Source: Roseivivax isoporae LMG 25204
Lineage (GTDB): Bacteria > Pseudomonadota > Alphaproteobacteria > Rhodobacterales > Rhodobacteraceae
Direction of reading: 5' to 3'
Assembly: GCF_000521865.1 (NCBI RefSeq)
Contig: NZ_JAME01000002.1
Span: forward strand, 62,001-126,000
DNA length: 64,000 bases
Every line of letters starts with the position of its first letter. Position 1 is the first letter of the stretch. Positions 19,923 to 29,467 of the stretch are shown here, one piece after another. The position numbers and the translations under genes were made by a program. Below the pieces are notes generated by a model. That model made no database searches. It was not told the origin of the DNA and was given only the letters and a program-made list of their open reading frames with translations.

Positions 19923-20583
19923 GATCGGCGCCGCGCAGCGCCTGCATCGCGGAGGCGAGGAAGCCTGCGGGCGCATGCTGGCGCGCGGGCGCGGCCTCGC
20001 CGCGGGCCAGGTCGGGGAACGGGCTGGCCTGCGGGCGCGTGGCCTCGGCGGGCGCGGCCGCCGCCGGGCGGGTCTCGAACAGCGTGCGCTGCTCTTCCAT
20101 CATCCGCGCGAGGTTGCGTTCGATCGAGGCGAGGCTCTCGTCGGTGGCGGGCAGGGCCGCTGCGTCCGTCCGGGCGCGGCGGGGCGAGATGTAGCTCTGC
20201 GAGGCGCGGAACTCCTCGGGAGCGAGCTTCACCCCGGGCGACAGCCATTCCACGTGGTCGGCCTCGGCGAGGGGCAGCGCCCGCATCACGATCTCGGCCA
20301 GCACCGACACCGCGCGGGTCTTGGGCGGAAGCGGATGGCCGGGCCGCCCCGCCAGGTGGAACGCCACGCGCGGGGTTCCTGCCGCGTCGGCCGCGAGGTC
20401 CAGCTTCACGATCAGCGTGTCACCCACGACCGCGCAGTGCCGGGCCGAGGCGCGCGGCGCCGCCCCGCTTTCCGCGTCGAGCCGCTTCAGCACCTCGGCC
20501 ACGGCCCGCAGGAAGGTGCGGGGTCGCAGGGCGTCGGCGGTGGTCAGCGCGATGGCGGCGTGGGGGCGGAACGTGTGCGGCAT
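19894..20583 (-). CDS. Unrecognised protein, 229 residues
   Basis: A leftward frame with codon use like its neighbours, starting MPHTF. I do not recognise it. The N-terminal half (to about residue 115) looks like a globular alpha/beta domain with strands such as HCAVVGDTLIVKLDL and PRVAFHL. The middle has a helical segment (SLASIERNLARMMEEQRTLFE), and the rest is rich in alanine and proline. No signal peptide or membrane span is apparent. It overlaps the DUF3445 gene tail to tail. Confidence 0.6.
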   Translation of the reverse strand: MPHTFRPHAAIALTTADALRPRTFLRAVAEVLKRLDAESGAAPRASARHCAVVGDTLIVKLDLAADAAGTPRVAFHLAGRPGHPLPPKTRAVSVLAEIVMRALPLAEADHVEWLSPGVKLAPEEFRASQSYISPRRARTDAAALPATDESLASIERNLARMMEEQRTLFETRPAAAAPAEATRPQASPFPDLARGEAAPARQHAPAGFLASAMQALRGADLRLSALRWR

Positions 20584-20645
20584 GGACGGTCTCGGCGGTC
20601 GCTTTCGATACCGCCGAGGATGTCGCCCGAATCGGGAGAATTTTG

Positions 20646-20673
20646 GGCGCCCCGGGACCGCTTCCGGGGCGCC
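20646..20673 (-). terminator. GC-rich hairpin after the lytic transglycosylase gene
   Basis: A perfect 10-base inverted repeat (20646-20655 with 20664-20673) lies six bases beyond the transglycosylase stop. The tract after it on the minus strand is CAAAATT rather than a U run, so termination is plausible but weak. Confidence 0.4.
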
Positions 20674-20678
20674 GGGCC

Positions 20679-21491
20679 TCAGCCGCCGATGCGTTCGGCG
20701 GCGTAGGCGATGGCGCGCTGGTAGTTGCCGCTGTCGTTCCACGCCGACAGGACGCCGAAATTCGCGGTCCCCTGGCCAAAGGGCTGGCCCGGCTGCCAGC
20801 CGTTGCGGCGGAGCATGTTCGCGGCAGAGGCGAGCGCATCGACCGCGTTGTAGGGATCGGCCCGGCCATCGCCGTTCGCGTCGACGCCGAAGCGCGACCA
20901 GTTGCTGGCGAGGAACTGCATGTGGCCGAGCTCGCCCGACGGGCCGCCGCGGGTCGACGCGGTGATGACGCCGCGGTCCACGAGCTGCAGCGCCGCGATC
21001 GCGTCGCCCTCGAAACGGGGATGCCGGCGGCAATAGGAGGCGAGCGTCACCGCGCCGCCGACGATCGGCGTCTCGCCGAGATAGCCGCCGAACCCGGTCT
21101 CGAGCCCCCAGATGGTGACGAGGATGCTGCCCGGTACGCCGTAGGCGCGTTCCAGCGAGGCGAAGAGGTCGGCGTTCTGGGCCATGCGGTTCGAGGCCTG
21201 GCTGATGAAGCCCTGCGCCGATCCGCCCGAGCGCTTGCCGAGGAAGGTGGCGGGGTCGCTGTAGGACACGCCCGTCTGGCTGGACGGGCTCGACTCGAAC
21301 CGCCAGGTGATGCCCGAGAGCTGCGCGGATTCGAGCGCCTGCAAGCCGCGCTGGCCGACGCCCGCGGAGGCGGCCTGCTGTCCCAGCGCCTGCTTGTAGC
21401 CGCCAAAGCCGCCCTGGTTCGTGATGCAGGGGGCGGCCAGTGCCGGCGCGGCAAGGAGCGACAGGCACAGGGCGGACAGGATTCGGCGCAT
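20679..21491 (-). CDS. Lytic murein transglycosylase (MltB-like, SLT_2)
   Basis: Periplasmic peptidoglycan-cleaving enzyme. The 270 residues have a signal peptide (MRRILSALCLSLLAAPALA) with no lipobox at the cleavage site, and the SLT_2 core with catalytic Glu131 in IWGLETGFG. The ELGHMQFLASNWSRFGVDAN and YNAVDALASAANML blocks follow. The protein ends at AERIGG, so it lacks the C-terminal peptidoglycan-binding domain that many relatives carry and is short for the family. Confidence 0.88.
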   Translation of the reverse strand: MRRILSALCLSLLAAPALAAPCITNQGGFGGYKQALGQQAASAGVGQRGLQALESAQLSGITWRFESSPSSQTGVSYSDPATFLGKRSGGSAQGFISQASNRMAQNADLFASLERAYGVPGSILVTIWGLETGFGGYLGETPIVGGAVTLASYCRRHPRFEGDAIAALQLVDRGVITASTRGGPSGELGHMQFLASNWSRFGVDANGDGRADPYNAVDALASAANMLRRNGWQPGQPFGQGTANFGVLSAWNDSGNYQRAIAYAAERIGG

Positions 21492-21597
21492 GGGGGTCTC
21501 CCGGGGGTTGTTGCGGAACGCTCCGGGGCACCCTAGCGCGGATTCGCCGGGCCGTTAAGTCCCCAGCGCCGCAACGTCTTTCGGGCCGCGCGGGCCG

Positions 21598-22254
21598 CTA
21601 GAACAGGGCCAGCACCTGCGCCATGGTGTCGGAGGCGTCGAGCGCGAGGAACAGCCCGGCCAGTGCCAGTGCCAGCGACGCGCGCCGCAGCGCGACACTG
21701 CCGAGCCGCGCGCGCGGCTCGGTCTCGACCAGTGCGGGACGCAGCGCGGTGCGGCGGTCGTCGAGGTTCACCACCTGCACCGCCGGGCGCGCGGGCCGCG
21801 CCGCCGGGCCCGCATCGGCGCGCTGGCGCACGCGGCGCGGCACCACCCGCGGCGGCTGGTCGTCGAGGAGATCGCCGAGCGTCGCGAGGAAGGCCGCCCG
21901 CGGCAGCACCACGTCCCCGTCGAGCCAGGCGAGGGCGCCCGCCTGCGGCAGTGCCTGCAGCAGCCGGTAGGACAGCATCGCGAGCCGTGCCTGAAGCTGC
22001 GGCCCGGTGACGTCCCCGTCGCGGGCCCGCAAGGTCAGCGACAGCCGCATGCCGCCATCCCAGCGCTCGGGGGCCAGCATCGCGACAAAATCCGGTGCCT
22101 CGCAGCGCACGCCGCAGATCGCGGGTTCGGCCGGCCTGTCGGGGGCGAAGCCCTGCGCGACCAACGCGCCGGTCAGGAGCATGCCGAGCTCGCGTGCCGC
22201 GAACGCCCGGTCGGCATCGAGGATCAGCGCGGCGGTGCAGGCAACGGGGGTCAT
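21598..22254 (-). CDS. Unrecognised tail-anchored protein, 218 residues
   Basis: A leftward frame of 218 residues. The N-terminal 120 residues look globular and soluble. A basic, arginine/proline-rich linker follows (about 130-160). One hydrophobic segment near the C-terminus (about 192-207) could anchor it with the bulk in the cytoplasm. I do not recognise the family. It contains three cysteines near the N-terminal domain (Cys6, CGVRC). It is separated from the transglycosylase by 106 bases on the same strand. Confidence 0.55.
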   Translation of the reverse strand: MTPVACTAALILDADRAFAARELGMLLTGALVAQGFAPDRPAEPAICGVRCEAPDFVAMLAPERWDGGMRLSLTLRARDGDVTGPQLQARLAMLSYRLLQALPQAGALAWLDGDVVLPRAAFLATLGDLLDDQPPRVVPRRVRQRADAGPAARPARPAVQVVNLDDRRTALRPALVETEPRARLGSVALRRASLALALAGLFLALDASDTMAQVLALF

Positions 22255-22517
22255 CGCATCATCTCCGTAGGTGGCTTACGGGAATCATGCTCGGGGGCGT
22301 TCGCGTCCTAATTGTGGGCGAAACACGAAACGGGTGTGGCGTCGGGGCCGGTTCGGGGCGCTCCGCGTCGATTGTCGCCACGATTTCGACGCGGTTCGGC
22401 ACCTTTGCCCCGATCGATGCCGCGTGCATTGGCGCGGGCGCGATCCCGGCACAATCGCGGGGTGCCGGGGGCGGTCCCGATTGCGGCGCCGCGCGGGCAG
22501 GGGCGCCACATGCGAAA

Positions 22518-22539
22518 CCCGCCGGCAGGAACCGGCGGG
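22518..22539 (-). terminator. Distal hairpin terminator of glnA
   Basis: An eight-base stem (22518-22525 with 22532-22539) followed on the minus strand by TTTCGC. It lies about 75 bases beyond the glnA stop, after another hairpin at 22557-22588 (10-base stem, 12-base loop). Confidence 0.5.
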
Positions 22540-22556
22540 ATCGCGTCTTGCGTGTG

Positions 22557-22588
22557 CCGTGCCGGCTGCCAAGGGCAGGCCGGCACGG
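22557..22588 (-). terminator. Proximal hairpin after glnA
   Basis: A perfect 10-base inverted repeat (22557-22566 with 22579-22588) between the glnA stop and the distal hairpin. It lacks a U tract, so it may protect the 3' end rather than terminate. Confidence 0.35.
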
Positions 22589-22612
22589 AACCCTGTCCTG
22601 GTCCCAGCGGGA

Positions 22613-24019
<1,407 letters not shown>

Positions 24020-24074
24020 CCTGTCGTCCTTCTCTGTCTCATGAGCTTTTGGTCGGGCGAAGCGGGGGCCGCGG

Positions 24075-24434
<360 letters not shown>

Positions 24435-24455
24435 TTAGGCTGCGGTCAGACCATG

Positions 24456-24482
24456 TCTGTCGCAGCGCCACAATCCGACAGA
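24456..24482. promoter_or_regulatory. Inverted repeat TCTGTCG-N13-CGACAGA upstream of glnB
   Basis: Seven-base perfect arms (24456-24462 and 24476-24482), 43 bases upstream of the glnB start in the divergent glnB/nnrE gap. A regulator site is plausible (NtrC is a candidate by context only; the match to a known NtrC site was not shown). Confidence 0.35.
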
Positions 24483-24485
24483 AGC

Positions 24486-24509
24486 GGCTGGCGGGGACGG
24501 GCGCCAGCC
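24486..24509. promoter_or_regulatory. Inverted repeat GGCTGGCG-N8-CGCCAGCC upstream of glnB
   Basis: Eight-base perfect arms (24486-24493 and 24502-24509), directly next to the preceding repeat. It could be a second operator or an RNA stem at the start of the nnrE transcript. Confidence 0.35.
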
Positions 24510-24582
24510 CATTCGTGGGAGAAGATCAAATTTTGTGCGAACTGCCATTAAAATGGGCAGAAGTGAATCGAAAGGCAGCGCG

Positions 24583-25245
24583 ATGGCGGAAGTGCTGACA
24601 GCGGAGGCGATGCGCGCGGCCGAGCGCGCGGCGATCGGGAGCGGCCGCGTGACGGGACGGGCGCTCATGGAACGGGCGGGGCAGGGCACGGCGGAGGCCA
24701 TCGTGCAAGCCTGTCCGGGCGGCGGGACCCGGTCCGCGATCGTGCTCTGCGGGCCCGGCAACAACGGCGGCGACGGGTTCGTCGTGGCCCGGCACCTCCT
24801 TGCGAAGGGCTGGCGCGTCGACGTCTTCCTGTGGGGCGATCCGGCGCGGCTGCCGCCCGACGCCCGGCACAACCACGACCTCTGGCGGGCCCTCGGCGAC
24901 GTGCGGCCGCTGGAGGAAACCGGCCTCCGGGCTGCCCTCGCCGCCGCCGCGGGCCGGCCGGTGGTCGTCGACGCGCTTTTCGGGATCGGGCAGCGCGCGC
25001 CGCTCGACGACGTGCTGGCGCCGGTGCACCGAGCGCTCGACGCGGGGCCCGCGCCCTTCGTCGTCGCGGTCGACGTGCCGACGGGCCGTGACACCGACAG
25101 CGGCGCGCCGCTCGCCGGGCGGCCCATGCGGGCGGACCTGATCGTGACGTTCCACGCGCCGAAGCCGCTGCACGACCTGCCGCCGCTTGCCGAGGTGCCG
25201 CGGATGGTCGTCGACATCGGGCTCGACCCGGAGGAGGAGGCATGA
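24583..25245 (+). CDS. nnrE: NAD(P)H-hydrate epimerase (YjeF N-domain)
   Basis: Epimerises damaged NADHX/NADPHX so that the dehydratase can repair both forms. The 220-residue protein covers the complete YjeF_N domain: LTAEAMRAAERAAI, ALMERAG, the CGPGNNGGDGFVVARHL nucleotide loop, VDALFGIG and VDVPTGRDTDSG. The ATG at 24583 was chosen because the LTAEAMR block follows at the usual distance. The stop overlaps nnrD by ATGA. In many bacteria the two domains are one protein; here they are separate. Confidence 0.9.
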   Translation: MAEVLTAEAMRAAERAAIGSGRVTGRALMERAGQGTAEAIVQACPGGGTRSAIVLCGPGNNGGDGFVVARHLLAKGWRVDVFLWGDPARLPPDARHNHDLWRALGDVRPLEETGLRAALAAAAGRPVVVDALFGIGQRAPLDDVLAPVHRALDAGPAPFVVAVDVPTGRDTDSGAPLAGRPMRADLIVTFHAPKPLHDLPPLAEVPRMVVDIGLDPEEEA

Positions 25246-26111
25246 CGGATGCCGCGCGGATCACGCATCTCGACGACACGCGCCGCGCCGCGCTCGCAAA
25301 GTCGGTCGCGGCGCACAAGTACGGACACGGTCATGCCCTTGTCCTGTCCGGACCCGCGGGCCGGACGGGCGCCGCGCGGCTTGCCGCGCGGGCCGCGCTC
25401 AGGATCGGCGCGGGCCTCGTGACCGTGGGCGCGCCGCGGTCGGCCGAGGCGGAATGCGCGGCGCAGCTGACGGCGATCATGCTGCGGCGGATCGAGGAGG
25501 CGCCGGACCTCGCGGACGCCCTCGGCGACGCGCGGCTCAACGCGCTCTGCCTCGGGCCGGGGCTCGGGGCGGGCCGTGCGCGCGCGCTCGTGCCCGTGGC
25601 GCTCGGGGCGGAGCATCGGCCGGCCGTCGTGCTCGACGCCGATGCGCTGACCGCCTTCTCGGAAGCGCCCGATGCGCTTTTCGCGATGCTGCACGGGCGG
25701 GTCGTGCTGACGCCCCATGGCGGCGAGTTCGCGCGCCTCTTTCCGGACATCGCGGGGCGGATGACGGAGGGCACGGACACCAGGGTGGAGGCAACGCGCG
25801 CGGCGGCGCAGCGGTCCGGTGCCGTCGTGCTGCTGAAGGGGGCGGAGACCGTCATCGCCGCGCCGGACGGGCAGGTGGCGATCCATGCGGCGACCGGCGC
25901 GCGCGCCGCGCCGTGGCTTGCGACGGCAGGGGCGGGAGACGTGCTCGCGGGGATGATCTCGGGTCTCGTCGCGCGCGGCCTCGCGCCCGCCGAGGCCGCG
26001 GGGACCGCGGCGTGGCTGCACGTGGAATGCGCCCGCAGCTTCGGCCCCGGCCTGATCGCCGAGGACCTGGCTGAGGAACTGCCGAAGGTCTTGCGGTCGC
26101 TGGGAGTCTAG
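25242..26111 (+). CDS. nnrD: ADP-dependent NAD(P)H-hydrate dehydratase (YjeF C-domain)
   Basis: Dehydrates S-NAD(P)HX back to NAD(P)H. The 289 residues form a complete ribokinase-like carbohydrate-kinase-fold domain: [13 protein letters not shown] at the start, [36 protein letters not shown] and the [13 protein letters not shown] anion hole. It is read in the -1 frame relative to nnrE through the overlapping ATG. It ends four bases into the convergent Hint gene. Confidence 0.9.
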   Translation: MTDAARITHLDDTRRAALAKSVAAHKYGHGHALVLSGPAGRTGAARLAARAALRIGAGLVTVGAPRSAEAECAAQLTAIMLRRIEEAPDLADALGDARLNALCLGPGLGAGRARALVPVALGAEHRPAVVLDADALTAFSEAPDALFAMLHGRVVLTPHGGEFARLFPDIAGRMTEGTDTRVEATRAAAQRSGAVVLLKGAETVIAAPDGQVAIHAATGARAAPWLATAGAGDVLAGMISGLVARGLAPAEAAGTAAWLHVECARSFGPGLIAEDLAEELPKVLRSLGV

Positions 26112-26599
26112 GCGGGAACGAGGTCCGCCACGTGCGCGGCGACCTCGAGCCCGTCAGCGTAGACGATGTGGGGGGCGTCGAAGACGAGTTCGACCACCGT
26201 CACCTCGCGCCGCCCGAGCGCCGCCACGAATTCCCCGTCGCAGAGGCGCCGCGCCGGCACCAGCGCCTGCGCCTGGCCGAAGAGCGCCTGCGCGCGCCAG
26301 TCGCGCACCAGGATTTCCTGCGCGGCGGGCAGGATCACGTCGCGGTCGGGCCGCGCATTGCCGAGCGAGCCCGCGCGGATGCGCACCACGTCCAGCACCA
26401 GCCGGCGCGTCCGCACGGCCCTGAGCATCGCCACGCCGCTGTCGCGGGTGATGACGCGGTCACCGGGCGCCAGCACTTCCACCGGAAGGGTGCCGTCGAG
26501 GGTGTATATATCGGTGCCCGCCACAAGGGCGTTCCGCACGACAAATTCGGTGCGCACGGGGTCAAGCCCCGTTCCGCGCCGGACCGTTATCGGTTCCAT
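26108..26599 (-). CDS. Degenerate Hint-domain protein
   Basis: A 163-residue protein that is almost entirely one Hint (hedgehog/intein) module: [28 protein letters not shown] at about 28-55 and a C-terminal [15 protein letters not shown] (143-157). The residue where Hint proteins carry the self-cleaving Cys is Ala24 (NALVAGT), and the SPxHR segment is LPAAQ (90-94), so autoprocessing is not expected. No passenger domain is present. Similar stand-alone Hint proteins occur in roseobacters; their function is unknown. Confidence 0.75.
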   Translation of the reverse strand: MEPITVRRGTGLDPVRTEFVVRNALVAGTDIYTLDGTLPVEVLAPGDRVITRDSGVAMLRAVRTRRLVLDVVRIRAGSLGNARPDRDVILPAAQEILVRDWRAQALFGQAQALVPARRLCDGEFVAALGRREVTVVELVFDAPHIVYADGLEVAAHVADLVPA

Positions 26600-26768
26600 G
26601 GGCGCTATCCTGCTTTCACTGCCTCAGTTTTTTCCCAGAATACGGCAAGAAAGCGTTGCTGTCGTGCCTTTTCTGGGCTGATTTTTTCCTCTCGCATCCG
26701 CGTGGTCGCTTTGCTAGAGAGCGCCGGAACCGGCGCCTGCCTGACGCGAGCGGGCCCGTTGCGCGTTT

Positions 26769-26853
26769 GCGGGTGTGGCGGAATTGGTAGACGCACCAGA
26801 TTTAGGTTCTGGCGCCGCGAGGCGTGGGGGTTCGAGTCCCTTCACCCGCACCA
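26769..26853 (+). tRNA. tRNA-Leu, anticodon UAG
   Basis: An 85-base class II tRNA. The acceptor stem GCGGGTG pairs with CACCCGC, followed by A and an encoded CCA. The anticodon stem CCAGA/TCTGG holds the loop TTTAGGT with anticodon TAG. A long variable arm (CGCCGCGAGGCG) and a GGTTCGAGTCC T-arm complete it. The trigger factor gene begins 25 bases later on the same strand. Confidence 0.96.
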
Positions 26854-26878
26854 GATGATAAAGAGGACGAACACGACG

Positions 26879-28216
26879 ATGCAGGTCACCGAGACCCTGA
26901 ACGAAGGCCTCAAGCGCGGCTACGCGATCACGCTGACCGCCGACGAACTCGACGCCAAGGTGAAGGAAAAGCTGGCTGACGCCCAGCCCGACATCGAGAT
27001 GAAGGGCTTCCGCAAGGGCAAGGTGCCGATGGCGCTTCTCAAGAAGCGGTTCGGCCAGCAGCTTCTGGGCGAGTCGATGCAGGAAGCCATCGACGGCGCG
27101 ATGAACAAGCATTTCGAGGAAACCGGCGACCGTCCGGCGCTCCAGCCCCAGGTCAAGATGACCAACGAGGACTGGAAGGAAGGCGAGGACGTCAAGGTCG
27201 AGATGCAGTACGAGAAGCTGCCCGACGTGCCCGAGGTGGATTTCACCGATCTCGAGATCGAGCGCCTCGTGGTGCCGGCGGACGATGCCGCGGTCGATGA
27301 CGCGCTGAAGAGCCTTGCCGAGAATGCCCAGAGCTTCGAGGCGCGCGCCAAGACCGCCAAGGCCAAGGACGGCGACCAGGTCGTGATCGACTTCGTCGGC
27401 AAGCTCGACGGCGAGCCCTTCGAGGGCGGCACCGCCGAGGATTACCCGCTGGTGCTGGGCTCGGGATCGTTCATCCCCGGCTTCGAGGAGCAGCTCGAGG
27501 GCGTGAAGACCGGCGAGGAGAAGTCGGTCGAGGTCACCTTCCCCGAGGATTACGGCGCGGAGAACCTGGCCGGCAAGCCGGTGGTGTTCGACGTCACCGT
27601 CAAGGAAGTTAAGAAGCCCGTCGCCGCCGAGATCGACGACGAGCTGGCCAAGAAGTACGGCGCCGAGGATCTCGAGGCGCTCAAGGGCCAGATCCGCGAG
27701 CGGCTCGAGGCCGAGTATCGCGGCGCGGCGCGGCAGGTGCTGAAGCGCAACCTGCTCGACCGTCTGGACCAGAAGGTGTCCTTCGACCTGCCGCCGAGCC
27801 TCGTCGACGCCGAGGCCAAGCAGATCGCGCACCAGCTCTACCACGAGGAGCATCCCGAGGATCACGGCCACGACCACGGCGAGATCACGCCGTCGGAAGA
27901 GCACGTGAAGCTCGCCGAGCGCCGCGTGCGCCTGGGGCTCTTGCTGGCCGAGGTCGGCAACAAGGCCGAGGTCCAGGTGACCGATGCCGAGATGACGCAG
28001 GCGATCATGCAGCAGGCGCGTCAGTACCCGGGCCAGGAGCGCGCGTTCTTCGACTTCGTGCGCCAGAACCCGCAGATGCAGCAGCAGCTGCGCGCGCCCA
28101 TCTTCGAGGACAAGGTCGTCGACCTGATCGTCGAGCAGGCCAAGGTGACCGACAAGGAAGTCAGCAAGGACGACCTCCAGAAGGCCGTCGAGGCGCTGGA
28201 CGAGGAAGAGGCCTGA
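26879..28216 (+). CDS. tig: Trigger factor
   Basis: Ribosome-associated chaperone and peptidyl-prolyl isomerase that meets nascent chains at the exit tunnel. The 445 residues show an N-terminal ribosome-binding loop (GFRKGKVPM near 42-50), an FKBP-type domain ([14 protein letters not shown] and [16 protein letters not shown], about 163-210) and the helical C-terminal arms with [12 protein letters not shown] histidine/acid cluster ([13 protein letters not shown]) interrupts the C-terminal domain. The ATG follows AAGAGG and is 25 bases after tRNA-Leu, so cotranscription is possible. Confidence 0.97.
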   Translation: MQVTETLNEGLKRGYAITLTADELDAKVKEKLADAQPDIEMKGFRKGKVPMALLKKRFGQQLLGESMQEAIDGAMNKHFEETGDRPALQPQVKMTNEDWKEGEDVKVEMQYEKLPDVPEVDFTDLEIERLVVPADDAAVDDALKSLAENAQSFEARAKTAKAKDGDQVVIDFVGKLDGEPFEGGTAEDYPLVLGSGSFIPGFEEQLEGVKTGEEKSVEVTFPEDYGAENLAGKPVVFDVTVKEVKKPVAAEIDDELAKKYGAEDLEALKGQIRERLEAEYRGAARQVLKRNLLDRLDQKVSFDLPPSLVDAEAKQIAHQLYHEEHPEDHGHDHGEITPSEEHVKLAERRVRLGLLLAEVGNKAEVQVTDAEMTQAIMQQARQYPGQERAFFDFVRQNPQMQQQLRAPIFEDKVVDLIVEQAKVTDKEVSKDDLQKAVEALDEEEA

Positions 28217-28277
28217 GGCCCTTCCGGGCGGCCATGCGCCGCCCCTGGCCCGGCGTCGACCGGGCACGGATCATGAG

Positions 28278-28308
28278 ACCTGCCGGCCGCGACGCCGGCA
28301 GGTTTTTT
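28278..28308 (+). terminator. Rho-independent terminator of tig
   Basis: A 10-base stem (28278-28287 with 28294-28303) directly followed by a run of six T, 61 bases beyond the tig stop. Confidence 0.88.
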
Positions 28309-28355
28309 CATGCGCGGGGCGCGGTGACGTCATGGCACCGGCCGGACACGAGGAA

Positions 28356-28382
28356 ACGGGCGACGGTCAATCCGTCGCCCGT
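28356..28382 (-). terminator. Hairpin terminator of luxI
   Basis: A perfect 11-base stem (28356-28366 with 28372-28382, five-base loop) 33 bases beyond the luxI stop; on the minus strand it runs into TTTCC. Convergent with the tig terminator. Confidence 0.6.
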
Positions 28383-28415
28383 GGTTCCGTCCGTGAGTTT
28401 TGCCGTGTCCGGTCG

Positions 28416-29333
28416 TCAGCCGTCGAGTGCGACCTCGAGGTGCTGGCGCACGCAGTTCCAGTCCTCGGGGCTCATGGTGGTCGAGATGCTCTGCAGGAGG
28501 CTCAGCGCCGCGCGACGCTCGTCCTCGGTGCGGGCGGTGGCCAGCTGGTCGCGGCAGTAGCTGACCATCATGCTGACGCTGTGCGAGGCCGGTGCGCGGT
28601 CCTCCGCCGTCACGCGGCGGGGGCGGTCACTCCGGAGCTCGGTCACGTTCGCCGCGCGCGCGACCTGTGCCTCGGTGCTGCGGCCGGCATCGACCAGCGC
28701 GCGGGCCTCGGCCTCGCCCAGGAACACGTCGTAGTCGATGCCCGAGAACGACCGGATGCCCGAGATCCGCTCTTCCGAGCAGTCCATCAGCGCCGCCATG
28801 GCGGTCGCCACGCCGAAGTTCTTGGGCGTGCCCAGGTAGCCGTGCGGCGCGTTGTTCGAGCGCTTCATCAGCCGGTTCATCACCGGGTCGATCACCGCCA
28901 CCGCGTCCTTGACGCCGGCCTGGCGGGCATATTCGAACGCGCCGATCATGACCTCGGAGGTCACGAAGGACACGGAGTTGCGGCCACGACCGTTGTCGAG
29001 GCGGTTGATGTCGACGCAGAACCGGGTCGCTTCCCAGGTCTGCGGATCACGCGGCGCAGGCTCGCCGTCGAGAATTTCGTGGAAGACGTCGTTCAGCATG
29101 TTGGGCCCGAGCGTCTGGAGGAGGCGCATGCACCCGACCGCGCGTCCAGAAGCGTCGAGGCTGACCACATAGGCGGGGTCGAGCGCGTCGAAGTGATCGA
29201 CCTCGCGACCATCCTCGGTCACCTCGACATCCCAACCGAGACGATCGCGGAAAACGCGCGCCCGAAGCTCGAACACGTCCGCCAGGACGTCCTCGAAGTC
29301 ACACCTGTTCAACCCATCGATTACGATAATCAC
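28416..29333 (-). CDS. Acyl-homoserine-lactone synthase (LuxI family) with long C-terminus
   Basis: Makes an AHL signal from S-adenosylmethionine and an acyl-ACP. All family invariants are present, numbered from the chosen GTG: Arg24, Phe28, Trp34, Asp46, Asp49, Arg70, Glu101 and Arg104. The GTG at 29333 follows GAGGGGA with seven bases spacing; a TTG two codons earlier is less likely. The catalytic domain ends near residue 200. A further 100 or so residues (about 204-305), partly helical and charged, make the 305-residue protein much longer than the usual 200-220. It lies downstream of luxR on the same strand. Confidence 0.92.
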   Translation of the reverse strand: MIIVIDGLNRCDFEDVLADVFELRARVFRDRLGWDVEVTEDGREVDHFDALDPAYVVSLDASGRAVGCMRLLQTLGPNMLNDVFHEILDGEPAPRDPQTWEATRFCVDINRLDNGRGRNSVSFVTSEVMIGAFEYARQAGVKDAVAVIDPVMNRLMKRSNNAPHGYLGTPKNFGVATAMAALMDCSEERISGIRSFSGIDYDVFLGEAEARALVDAGRSTEAQVARAANVTELRSDRPRRVTAEDRAPASHSVSMMVSYCRDQLATARTEDERRAALSLLQSISTTMSPEDWNCVRQHLEVALDG

Positions 29334-29467
29334 GACCAAATCCCCTCTATGGTCTGCAGTTCTGAATGAATCGTTAGCTCAGATCACAGCAGAATCTATT
29401 GGGGCTTTCCCGTATCAGAGCGAGAAAGTCCGCAACGTCAGGCCCTTGGAGGACAGGTTGGCGGTGT

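Larger units (their letters stand above)
22255..22612. other. 358-base gap without a supported gene
   Basis: No reading frame here has convincing codon use or a ribosome site. The left half should hold the promoter of the 218-residue gene. The right half holds two hairpins downstream of glnA (annotated separately). A stretch with several CGAAAC/CGATT-type segments at about 22317-22420 is lower in GC than its flanks, but I see no defined element in it. Confidence 0.5.

Noticed and set aside
22285-22572. 95-residue minus-strand frame downstream of glnA
   Set aside because: Arginine-rich, no ribosome site, spans both post-glnA hairpins.
26718-26745. GCGCCGG-AA-CCGGCGC hairpin before tRNA-Leu as a terminator
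   Set aside because: No T tract on either strand and no gene ending at it; the two-base loop is sterically poor.
29340-29467. Candidate lux box upstream of luxI
   Set aside because: The ACCTGTCC...CCTGAC stretch contains direct, not inverted, repeats and does not match the dyad expected for LuxR proteins. No convincing box was found.
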